Origin: Echinococcus granulosus | Lineage: Eukaryota; Platyhelminthes; Cestoda; Cyclophyllidea; Taeniidae | NCBI RefSeq assembly: GCF_000524195.1 | Contig: NW_020170520.1 | Span: 6,181-70,180, forward strand | Reading direction: 5' to 3' | Length of the DNA stretch: 64,000 nt | Shown: one piece after another, positions 25,059 to 35,512 of the stretch | How positions within the stretch are numbered: the first letter of the stretch is position 1 | Layout: each line of letters starts with the position of its first letter | Notes under the pieces: model-generated | Database searches by the model: none | Told to the model about the DNA's origin: nothing | The model's input: only the letters and a program-made list of their open reading frames with translations | Position numbers and translations under genes: made by a program

Positions 25059-25853
25059 AAGTGAGTCCCTTCGTGTAACTCCAACATGCCTTTTTACTCA
25101 ACCACCACTTCTTCGCGTCTTTAAAAGAAGTCCCCAAATTAACCTTTAATTACCAACCCTTCAAATCTTAAAAAATTTTGATGATTTCACACAAAGCCAA
25201 CATTTCTATGTAGGTTATTTCGACTTCTTGTCTTCTTGCCTGGTTAACTGACCTACTGTTTTACCGAAATGGATTAAATGTGCACAAGAGGATTCATCAA
25301 TTAGCGCCCCTGAAGGTGCGATAAGCGCCTTGAGCTCATTAAGGTTACAGAAATCTTACACCCGCACCTAGGCTACGGAGATGTAGGTCCAGCCTTTGAA
25401 AGTTCAGACTCCAAGTTAGGATGCACTAAGAATTTCATTATTCCTACTTAGTAAACCGTTGACTATTTTTTCCACATATAGGATTACTTTTATCTATTTT
25501 GTAAAGAGAGCCCTATGACTTGCCTTACTCTTGTTCAGAGGGCAAAATTTGGCTGTTCCTTTGCGAAACAAATTTAAATTTCTCCACTTTCTCCCAATTT
25601 TAAAGTCATGCTCCTATCTTCTGTCTGTCAATCGCAAGCAAGTTTACATTCACACTTTTTCACTCATGAAAATCTTTAGAGATGGAGTTTATGAAACAGT
25701 AAATTCTGCGATTAAAAAGGCTACAAAACAGTAGAAATTTGGCTTTCCTACACTTTACGATGGCCAAAGCTAGATTTGCTATAAGCTTTGACTACTAGTA
25801 GTTACGGTAACTCGTTGTTTATTTTTTTATATTTCCCCTGTCAACAGAGACAC

Positions 25854-28227
25854 ATGGCCCTTTCGGGTCGTTATCAATGCCGCTTGTTATCAGCGGTGAT
25901 AGTGGTGGGATGTACGATTTTAATATGGCACCACATCTTCAAAGTATCCTTCCAAGAGGACGGGTTGCCATCAGCCTCTCGAAGAAACGCCGACGTTGTT
26001 GAGTACCATGAGAGCATTGCGGCCGCCTTCTTCTCAGCCATCAATTCACCCAGGCACAAGAATTGTCACTTCTTCCGACACCGATTCCCTATTAAACCGG
26101 ATCGAGATGGAGATGTGGACATTGCATTTACCATAACAGTGCAAAACGACGTGCGACAGGTCGCTCGAATCCTACGAATGATCTACCGGGTGAACAATTA
26201 CTACTGCATCCACCTGGACAAAACGTCCGACGCAGCATTTGAGGCGGCAATAAGTGGTGTAGTTTCATGTTTCGGTCCAAATGTTGAGTTAGTTCCACAC
26301 CAATCGCGTGTAGCCTTTAGGCAAGGTGATGAGAGTGCTTTACAGATTCAACTTACCTGTGCTGAACAAGCCCTGAAACGCAATGGGAAGTGGAAATACT
26401 TGATCAACATTGAGGACAACGTTTTCCCCTTAAGAACGAACTTGGAGACTGTGGCTATCGTAAAAGCTCTTAATGGATCCAATCTGGTTGAAGCCTTTTC
26501 AATTGACCGCTTCAAATCAAGAACCAGAAATAAAAATCTACCCTTGAATGTAAGTTAGTTTTATGCAAAATTCGCCTTAGAATTCACTGAAATCTTAAGC
26601 CACCATCGATGTGTGCACTAGCCTATAAGATTTTACAGCTATGGTTGTTTAAGAGTTGTTATAAGTGTTTTTTTTGCTTTATTTCATAAGAATCCACTAT
26701 TAATTAAATCAAAGTGTCTAATAGTACAGGAATCCCTACCTTGCTCGCATACTTTCGGACAAAATTTGCCGCTTTATTTCGCTAATACGTATTTCTCACG
26801 TGAAATTTTTGTTGAGTTTGTCTAATTTTTAAAATCGCACAAACTTTGATGGAACTGCCACAGAGTCGTAGAGAAGACCTTGACACTGGAAATTCCATGA
26901 TTAAGCCTGTTCCAACAAAGGCGCTGCGGACTTGCTTGATGCCTCGTCTCGTTTACTGTGCTTACCTTTACCTACAAACAATTATCAATGAGAAATGAAA
27001 TTATTAAAAATTAAGTATTTTGGGATTTAAATTAGGTTTTCTTTTCCTGTGGATCTCTAAAAAGCAAGCATTTCTTGACGGAATTCGAGAATCTTTTTTT
27101 CCAGTGGCCTAAAATTTGTGCAAAGTTCAATTTTGGTTCAAAGTTACGAGTTTTTCTTATAATGGCATTTTTAATTGCTTTTTATTGCTAAAACATCTAT
27201 TTTTTCATGCATTTTTGATTTATTAGGTCTTTTAATCTTCGGTCCCACTGTTGATCACATTTTGAGTAGAAGTGAAAACCTGTCACGTGTCTCTAAAGAC
27301 TTACACCGAATGGGTGTCATTGAGCCTTTTCAGTGGTCTGTTGTGGCAATTGTCCACTTTTTAGTGCCAGTTGTATTTACTTGGCGAAATCGCCTTGTCT
27401 ACCACTTGAGTATGAGACGCCTCCATTTCCAAGTCGCTTTTTACCATGAGATACAGTGGTTTTACGCGACGCTCTAGGAGGAATTAACAAAATAGGTGGC
27501 TTTTAAACATCCTTAGTACCTTTTAATAAAGGAGTTTAGGTATAACTTGCCTCGTATTAGCTAATTTGGTGGGTCATCAATTCGCCTCTACGCTACCCGG
27601 GAATTGCTCATAATCAAAAAAAAGATTCCCTATCGTTTCTCAATTCTTCTTTGTTTTCATTTTGCGAAAATGTTGCGTTCGACTAGTTCAATTTTCCTTG
27701 TATCTGTTTGACTACAGGCCACTTGGTACAAGGGTTCAGTCCACGGAGTTTACAGACGAGAATTTCTCCAGGAAGCAGTTTTAGGCGAAGCCGTGGCCCC
27801 AATTCGAAATTTCCTTCTTCAACACCAAACTATTCTCACTCCAGAAGAGTTTTACTTCCCCATTCTAGCCTACAATCCTCAGTTACGTCTGCCCGGCGCT
27901 TGCCAGGTGGTTCCTAGTCCTCCTAGCGAAGTGAACATAGGCTTTCTTGCCAAATTCATCATCTGGGGTGACTACGGAGTTCGCTGTACCACAAAATATG
28001 TTAATTACGTGTGTATCCTTGGAAATGAGCACTTGCCGGTGCTGCGAATGACCTCGCATCTCTTTGCGTCCAAATTTCTGCCAGACTACGAGCCGGAGGC
28101 CTATGCAAGCTTGGAAGAGTGGTACTTTGCTCGAATCAAGGCTGAATTAGAGAATAAAGCGCTTTCTGACTCAAGCTTTGATGCAACCATCTATGCCAGC
28201 CTCTCTTGCTCACAAAAGCATGTATAA
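25854..28227 (+). CDS. core-2 beta-1,6-GlcNAc-transferase-like (GT14), copy A
   Basis: Coding exons 25854-26549 and 27718-28227 (phase 0, donor GTAAGT, acceptor ACTACAG) encode 401 residues. The product is predicted to be a Golgi type II membrane enzyme that adds branching N-acetylglucosamine to O-glycans. Residues about 7-27 form a signal anchor, followed by a short stem. GT14 landmarks are FTITVQNDVRQVARILRMIY, NNYYCIHLD, SCFGPNVELV, CAEQAL, WKYLINI..FPLRTNLE, YKGSVHGVYRREF (matching GSAYFVVSREYV of vertebrate GCNT1), TPEEF and SHLFASKF. Glu276 aligns with the catalytic Glu of mouse C2GnT-L (in SPDEY). Oddities: RQGDES replaces the usual WGDES, and IEDNVFP replaces the Gly/acidic pattern seen in copy B and vertebrates. 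The exact acceptor sugar cannot be told from sequence. Confidence 0.88.
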
Positions 28228-28413
28228 CCGTTACATCACCGCTTTTTTATAATTTATCATAAAACCTAATTTTATAAAAATACATTTGTGCTTCATGATA
28301 AGTTTAGGCGAAAGAACTTTATCTTGGGCAGCATCTCATACAGTCATTGTATCTCAAATACCTCCTGGGTTAATTGTAAAGACCTTTTGTGTAACTAAAT
28401 CGTAATTGGAAAA

Positions 28414-28419
28414 AATAAA
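28414..28419 (+). terminator. AATAAA polyadenylation signal candidate
   Basis: A canonical AATAAA lies 187 bases after the stop codon of glycosyltransferase copy A. No other canonical AATAAA was noticed between the stop and this site. Confidence 0.45.
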
Positions 28420-29934
28420 CAGAATGATTGGAAAGCTGGGAACAGGAGCCTTATCTTTTTTTCGAAAATGAGCCTGGAACTCTTCGGATGTTTAACCTTC
28501 AGAGAATAGCAACTAAATGGAATTTTAAGTGAGAGCATTTTTTTTATTAAAAAGGGCGAAAACTGGTGCTAAACCTGCTACGCGGTTACTGTTGTGCCGT
28601 CTCTACGATATGAAAACCCAGCACTAATACAAACAGCAGACTCCGGATTATCTGCTGTAAAATGTGACACTTAGCAGAAGCACTCTTTGTCATTTGCACA
28701 ACGCGAATTTGGAATACGGTGGTTAATCTTAATTTCCTCTTTGATGAGGCGTCCGCTGAGGGCTGAGTGATTTGCCAATGAGAAGACACACACCAGTGTC
28801 GGCTTTACCGGACACTTAGAATGTCGTGCGCAACCCTTGTGGATCCTTTCAACATCTCCATTGGAGTTCATACATCCCTCCGGAGATTTACTTTCCCCCA
28901 TTAATTTGTTTAGGTGTTGGGATTACCCTCATGAAACAATTAAAATTTTTTTCACTGCTTTGGTGAAGACATAACTCTCAATCAAAGCAGCAACTGTTCT
29001 GGATGAGCTTAAACAAAATTTAAACTCGTCTAAATGTATCATGTTTTGCCTTTACTCTAGATTGAAAGGAATCGGGGTTGTCAAGCCTGGGGAGTATTTA
29101 CTAGCTGTAAGCACAGCTTTATCGCCTTTACAGAACCCGCTTCGGTAGTTCACGCTAGATTGAATGAATACACTGTGATATGTCAATTATACAAGCTTCA
29201 AATGCACCATTTAACCTGGTGTCAATTCTTCACAAACTTTAACCTTCACCTACCTGCTCGAACACAAATTGATTTCTCCCGTATTGCTGACCCACCCGCT
29301 CTCCCCATCGGGTATCAATCACTTTTGATTGATGGATCAAAACAATAAGCTTTATTTTCATGCTCGTCTTTGTAAAATCTTACTCTGTCATTAAAATGCA
29401 ATTTCACTTGAGGAAACAAAAGGTGTGTCGATGCCCTGGTTTATAACTATTATTCAGAATTAGCCTCCAAGAGGCGTCACTCGGAGGAGGTTGCATCCCT
29501 TAGGTAATAAAATGTTAATGATACCACGAGGGTAATATATGCTGTCCTGTGCTTTTGACTGATTTAACATTGTTTCGTGAAAGCAGGCTTTCACCTTCAT
29601 TCCGCCTTGCCACGTGGTTCTCACTACAGAGTTATTTAGCCATATCTATGTAAGCTCTACCCAGCCAGAAGAAGGGTAAAGGGGGTTTCACGTGTTTACT
29701 TAACTGACGCCTTCATCCAAATGCTATAGGAAGGTCTAACAAAACTAATCCAGATAAATCATGGGTGATGCTGATTCTGTTATTAATTGCTTCCGTGCAG
29801 AACACGAAATTAGGGGTTTTTTTGCTGAAGATAGAAGTCACTTACAGCCCTACTGTTAAAGGTCGCTACAGTACCCGCACTTCTTCCAGGGGAGACGTCC
29901 TCTAGGAATGGGTTTGCCTTCCGCTGCCGGAAAT
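28420..29934. other. gene-free stretch downstream of copy A
   Basis: The open frames are short and have no domain. I see nothing supportable in it. Confidence 0.4.
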
Positions 29935-30270
29935 ATAGCGCTCCAAGACTTCCCTAAAGACGAAAGAAGACATAATACTTGGAAAGAATCCATATGTATT
30001 CAACATACAGTAAGTAGATATGATGATACAGTTAATTATAAATTCCTTGCATATATTTGTTTTCTTTCATCCCTCCATAGAGGCCTTAAAGGGAATCAAG
30101 ACACATATCCTCGTCAAAAAGAGATGGCGTTGATGGTGGCATTTGATGCAAGAAGATGCAATAATGCAAGCCTAGATTATACTTGTTATATAAATTATCC
30201 ACATTTAAGGTGCCGGAACCCACAGGAGGGAAAGGCCGATTTCTGGGTAAATGACATATGTGCTTGCTAA
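29902..30270 (+). other. gene-like two-part open frame, partly repeat-derived
   Basis: A frame across family A copy 4 reaches a GTAAGT donor at 30010. A 71-nt intron-like segment then ends in a strong pyrimidine tract with CATAG at about 30080. The frame resumes in phase and closes at 30270 with a cysteine-rich tail. The joined product would have six cysteines but no signal peptide and no family resemblance. Because the first half is repeat, I treat it as a possible exonised repeat or a coincidence, not a firm gene. Confidence 0.2.
29935..30012 (+). repeat. interspersed repeat family A, copy 4 (3'-truncated)
   Basis: It contains GCGCTCCAAGACTTCCCTAA, GACGAAAGAAGACATAATAC and ATATGTATTCAACATACAG. 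It then departs from the family at a GTAAGT hexamer. The downstream blocks (CCCAGAAGCC, GGCGGAGA and so on) are missing. Confidence 0.6.
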
Positions 30271-30610
30271 ATCACTTTAAGGATGTGCAATTCGCATGGG
30301 ACATTGTGAAATGTCTTGCTGCATGCAGATGAAATCAACCGCTTTCGAGGCTGATTGTCATTGTCAAAAAGTGAGTGAAGTAGAAATGAAGATTGTTTGC
30401 TCGAAATGAAAAAGAATATTATTAAATGCTGCCGATATAACTAAGGTACTTAATAGTGAATAATAGGGTGAGTAGATGGAGCAATTAAACATGCCATAAC
30501 TCGACTGCCCGAGTTAGCATTTTTGGATTTACACCAAAAAGTGCCCGGGTTCCGTGCAAAACCGCTCATGGAAGCATGGAGTGGGTCGCCAAAAAATTTT
30601 GAATAGATGA

Positions 30611-31275
30611 TTATTGTACTACCGTTTTTGTACACGAAGTCGATGACACCTCTCCACATGCATGCACGTCATCGTAGATCACAATCTCCAGATGAACTGA
30701 CCCAACGGCGACCAAGCCCATTTTCAGATATGGAACAGCCATCAAAGGAGTCTCTGAGTGGACTTCAACACTGTCCACTGACTTATTTCTTCCGCTGTCC
30801 AATGACTTGTGTAAAACCAGTCCCATCCCAAGCGTCACATATTTACCAACAGTGCATTCGTAATGACCCTTCAAATCAAACTGAGCAAGGTAGGACAGCA
30901 ATTCTTGTGATTTTGTCCAAACTACCATATCCAAAAAATAGGCTTCATCGGTGGATCTCTTCCTGGAGGATATCATGAAAGAACTCCAACCATCCACACT
31001 TCAAAGAAGCACCTGAATCTATTCAGCTTTGAACGACGAGGTAACACTTGTCCAACTAGATCAGACCACTCTTCTAGACACTCCTCCATTCCCACCCAGA
31101 GTCGCCTTCCACGCACTACAGCGCAAAATTGGCCATCAAAAGCGTCTACAATTGGCATCATTGCCATAACTTGAATCAATGTGGGGCTAACAGCCCATCT
31201 CGGGTAGCAATCGTGCTTGACGGTCACCAAAGAGGCTGCTGTGTGGTATCCAAATCGAGTCCAATTTCTTTGCAT
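30611..31275 (-). pseudogene. overlapping minus-strand frames, possible decayed gene
   Basis: Two minus-strand frames (31275-30973 and 30997-30611) overlap by 25 bases in different phases. Together they cover about 220 codons of balanced composition. A short frame just upstream (around 31420-31325) ends at a GTGACG donor-like site. I recognise no family. The arrangement fits a frameshifted or multi-exon remnant, but chance openness is not excluded. Confidence 0.25.
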
Positions 31276-31439
31276 GCTACTTACTTTTCAGGCTCATGCA
31301 ACGTCACCTCAGTTCAAACGACCTTGTGCGGCTTATCCCGTCTTCGACTACATGTCCAACGTAGCCCTCGTCTATACGGCAAAGTGTGCTTAGCTGAGCT
31401 GGCACAAATCACCATCACGTTGTTATGCAATGGTTAGCT

Positions 31440-34042
31440 CTACTTTTCTGACTGGTTTTTTCACTAAACACACTTTGCATCGTGTGGTGCGTCCCTCAGT
31501 CGCCGACCAAACGTTGATGACAGGATTCATGCTCGCACGTGTCTAGCAATCTGAGCTGCCAGAAAGTGACAGCTTAAAGGCCAAGGCTAAACTATTTATG
31601 TCATTTCAATGGATCTTTTTGTGGAAATAAGCATAAAGCGGTAGAGTGGAAAGACCTCCAATAAATTATGAATAGTTCAAGTGTGTGTCAGGTGCAGATG
31701 TTCAACACAAAATTTCACACTTTCTTCTAGGATTCATGGTTCACCCGCTGGCATCTCAAATTCAAATAGCATATGGTCGAAATTTCTGCTAGTTTCGGGG
31801 TCTACGGCCGCGCTTAGTTTCAACATACACATCTAGTGAACGCCAAGGAAATGATTGTCGTCTTGGTCATTTGAGCATAACCTCTCGGAGTAAGTGTAAA
31901 AAATGCCCACCTAATCGCTTAGGACTGAAGATTTTTCCAACAAGCGCACCTTTATCGAAAAGCTGGAGGAGCTCACAAAAATGAATTTAAAAAAAAAATT
32001 CACCATTTAAAACTATTCCAAAGCCATGAGGAATTTTCCTGGTCAGTCTGTTTCTACTTCTGTCTTCAACCGTCTTTTCGATTTTGCATTCATCACTTTG
32101 AATACGATTGTTTATTACTAAGGAAAAGTCAAAACTGTCCCTTTGAAAAGCATGAAGTGCAAATTGGCAGCAGAGTTCTATCTTCTAGTATTAGACACCG
32201 CTATCAATGACCAAGAATAGGATCTTCCTCCAATAGCTTGCGTGATAAGATGTGGCTCCCCCCGAAACGGGTGTATTGGCACCTTTGAGTTGAATTAGGA
32301 ACGTATTCGTGAGCTTCTACTGAACCGTACCGTTTGAAGGTGTGTATGACACTGCAAAACGCATAGAATATACAAGTTGAAATGTTGGTGATTCATGATT
32401 GACGGTAAACGCCGCAACACAGACTTTTTTAGTGTTTCCTCTGGCAGCCAATATTGTGCGGAGTCAGTACTCACCACCCACGACTCAGAGTTCACTCACT
32501 TGAGAACATGGTAAAAGTCACACCTCTAAAAGAAGAACACAAGCCTTTACATTTGAATGATGTATAAGAAATAGGTTAATTCAAAGTGACATCTTGCAAG
32601 GCTTCAAATCATAAGAAAATCGTCTGCACGAGTAACTGGATGGACTAAGGCAGTGTGGTAGTCCTCTCCAGTGCAGGCTTATGCTTCGCTCACCCTGGCA
32701 ACATAAAACCCAACTCGTGGACTGAACCAATCTTTCTCATGCTTATTGGGTTGAGATAGCCTTGGATCTCCCATCCATTGTTTCCATTTATGCAGTCGAG
32801 TTCACTTAAGTAGTCACTTTGCTAGTCCTCGTGGCGCATTAGGCCTGAGGCTGAAGTTAGCGAGATGACAACGTATCTCTCAATTGTGTTGCCCATGCAC
32901 TGAGCAACTGTTAGTGGCTCAGTGACAGGTTTGGAATGACCCGACTGGAAGATAACAAAGCCTCTCCGTCAATAACTGATAGTAGAGTTTAAATGTCGGT
33001 GTCGTGAAAACGTTGAATACTTCAATTCAACAAAAGGCCTCGGTTTAGTACTGTAATCTAAATTACCAAAGAAGCCTACTTTTTGGTTTTAAAAATGCCT
33101 TAGTATTGCAAAATTTAAAAAAAGAACTTAAAAATATTATATAGTTTATGTGTAAATGGTTAGCAATCCCGCCTTTTCCTTCCCTTCTGGTGGTTTTGGA
33201 TTAGCTACCTCAGTTGTGTCACCGTATTGTTCGTCATGACATGCTTAAATAAACACCGAAATAATGAAGTCTTTTATGTTGATGCCACCTCAAAAATGCT
33301 CCAAAATACCAGGATGGCTAGAAGAATTTAGGCTCTGACCCGTCTGTTTGATACTTTTTTTCCCCTGGAGGGTTCATTTTGGTCCCTGACGGCTTTCAAC
33401 AGACCACCAATAAGAGCTCGGCAAACCTCTGATGATAATGCCGTCAGAAAATTGAAAGGTGTCTAATTACCCCCTTTGTCGAGCAAATTCCAACCAATCA
33501 GTTGCTCTAGGATTTTGCCAAGCTGTACAAACACAATGTCGAGGTGACATTTTGGTTAGAAACTAAATGGATCGCAGACATGGATGCGGTAAGACAACAC
33601 TTGAGGAGACAATTCCATCCACATTAATGACTTGAGCCAGACCGCCTACTGGTGTCACCACAACAACAGCGCGGTAAAACACCGAGCACCTAACGACCAC
33701 AGACATCTTTTCGATATGAAATCTAAGTGAAGCATATTTAGATGTCTTTGTTTAAGTAACGAAGCACCACGGGAGCAGAATGTTTCCAGTAATGTGAGAA
33801 AAGTGTGTGCTTGAACATTTGTATCAGGACTGGTAAAAGTTTCGAGGAACCTTCACACTAAGTTTTATTTTTTTTATTAAAATTGGAAAAAATCTAACAA
33901 TATTTTTTCGGACTGCAATTAATATTTTTCAACATTTAAGTTGTTTTACTAAACAAAAAACTGATCCATTTAAAGTACGTGTAGCAGCAGTAACTTGTGA
34001 TTTGCCAAATCGCTCCTCTGGGACTGCCTACCGTCGCACGTT
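31440..34042. other. gene-free stretch upstream of the LIR-motif gene
   Basis: Apart from one copy of repeat family D at 32295-32495, I see no gene or structured element. The last 900 bases are AT-rich with homopolymer runs. Confidence 0.4.
32295..32495 (-). repeat. repeat family D, copy 1
   Basis: Read on the minus strand it shares ordered blocks with the plus-strand copy at 41.4 kb: GGTGGTGAGTACTGACTC, GCACAATATTGGCTGCCA, GAAGTCT/AAAGTCTGTG, CTACCNTCAATCNTGAATCA and CACCAACNNTTCA. Both translate to an SAQYWLP-containing peptide, but no complete frame survives. Confidence 0.6.
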
Positions 34043-34993
34043 ATGAGCCAGTCGTCAGGAGATACCAAGGAATGGGAGGTCCTGAGTTCTGCGTCGACCG
34101 ATGAGTCGTCAGGTGGGTTTTTGGATCTCCCACTTTGTCCTTGTTTCATATATTTGTGTCATTTACCATCATGTAAGGACTTCTGAAAAAGCATGAAGTG
34201 TTTTTTTATCAAATTTTTAGATGAGTCTGTCAGCGTGCCCGATTCCCCGATAAAGTCGTTTGAAGTCCTTTCTGCTCCTGTATGGGTTCTCAGACGTTGG
34301 AATTCAGTACCAGCGAATTTGAATTACGGATTAGAGGCAGAGTCAGATTCGAACGAGGGTTCACCTTCTCGGACTACTTCTCCCGCTGAATCTGAAACGC
34401 CTTCTGAAACTGAGTCAACAGGTGAACCTGTTGACTTTTCAGTGCCGCGTGAGTGCGAACAGGCCTGGGACTCAGAACACACTACCTCAGAAGAATATAC
34501 AGACGACACCAACCTGACATCGATTCCATACCCCGATTACCTTTCCGAGTCAGAAGAAACGGTACCACCTTTCCAAATTAAATCCGCTCCTGACGTAAAT
34601 ACGGTGTTGCACGAGATTATTGAAACTGTAGTTAGTGTCAGGAGCCCGGCGTCAATGCAGCAGATATTCCTTGTTGTTAACAATCCAGATGTTTTTAAGT
34701 CTATGGAGGCCGTAGCTCGCATCTCATATCTGCAGTGGTTTGCTTTTTTTTGCAACTTCTGGCCTATAGCTATGGAGAGGTACCGATGTAACTTCTGGGC
34801 ACTGCCTGCAAGTCTTCTACAGCAATACGGCAGATTTTTCAAATCAACGGAAGAGTTGTGCCCATCACGATACCCAATGATGAAGCAACTTTTGAAACCG
34901 CGCTTGCAGAAAATTTTGGATTTTGATCCCTACAACCGATACGTGTATCAACTGTTGTGCTTCACGTATCGTGCCGTGTTTCTGTTTGCGTAA
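34043..34993 (+). CDS. unrecognised 280-residue protein with two LIR-like motifs
   Basis: Exons 34043-34112 and 34221-34993 join in phase (donor CAG/GTGGGT, acceptor AATTTTTAG, 108-nt intron) to give 280 residues. The N terminus has two similar short motifs: KEWEVLSSA at residues 9-17 and KSFEVLSAP at 35-43. Both fit the LC3-interacting pattern [WFY]xx[LIV] next to acidic and serine residues. Residues about 60-125 are a Ser/Glu/Thr-rich, probably disordered acidic tract. Residues about 140-280 look folded and helical, with aromatic segments (SYLQWFAFFCNFWP, PYNRYVYQLLCFTYRAVF). No signal peptide or clear transmembrane helix is present. I do not recognise the folded part. A role in selective autophagy is only a hypothesis from the motifs. 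The ATG at 34043 was chosen because it opens the frame that splices correctly. Confidence 0.6.
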
Positions 34994-35344
34994 AATTTTA
35001 TAATACACCTTCTCTATTTGATATTGTGTGCCTTAATAGAGGTAGTGACTTGTCAGTTTCAATAAGTTTAATGTAGGCGGGAGCGTAAATTTTTTGCTTC
35101 ATCGCTGATAATTAGGCGGCAAGTACTTTTAAATGAGCCTAACTGAAAAGGATGCTGTTGTGGCAACTTCTGTTGATAACTCGCGAAGACGATTAAAAGT
35201 GAAGGTTTTTCTGCATTTGTGGAAAATATCCTGTTAGCTTTTTCGTACTCCATAGAATAATGCTGATAAAGCAATGTAGCTTGACCCAGCGTGTCAGCAG
35301 TCATCCAAACGATCTCATCACTTAGATATTTAGACTGAAAAATT

Positions 35345-35512
35345 GGGGGTTGACATCATGCCTCTGTGCTCATTTCGAACAGACAAGGCCCCGAATTGAC
35401 CTCGCTGCGATGACTCATGTGTCATCGAATGAGAGGTCGAACGCGTCCCCATAGAATAGCCAACATCTGGCTTGTAGGGACCCTTTGATAATGCGTCAGA
35501 TTGGAGGTGAGA
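35345..35512 (+). repeat. repeat family B, copy 1
   Basis: It aligns over its whole length with 38648-38821. Shared blocks are GACAAGGCCCCGAATTGACC, GCTGCGATGACTCATGTGTC, GAACGCGTCCCC, CCAACATCTGGCTTGTAGGG and TTTGATAATGCGTCAGA. By eye about four bases in five match. Confidence 0.75.

Noticed and set aside
27175..27477. 100-codon plus-strand frame inside the glycosyltransferase A intron
   Set aside because: The two flanking exons join in phase exactly as in copy B, leaving no room for it. It has no GT14 similarity.
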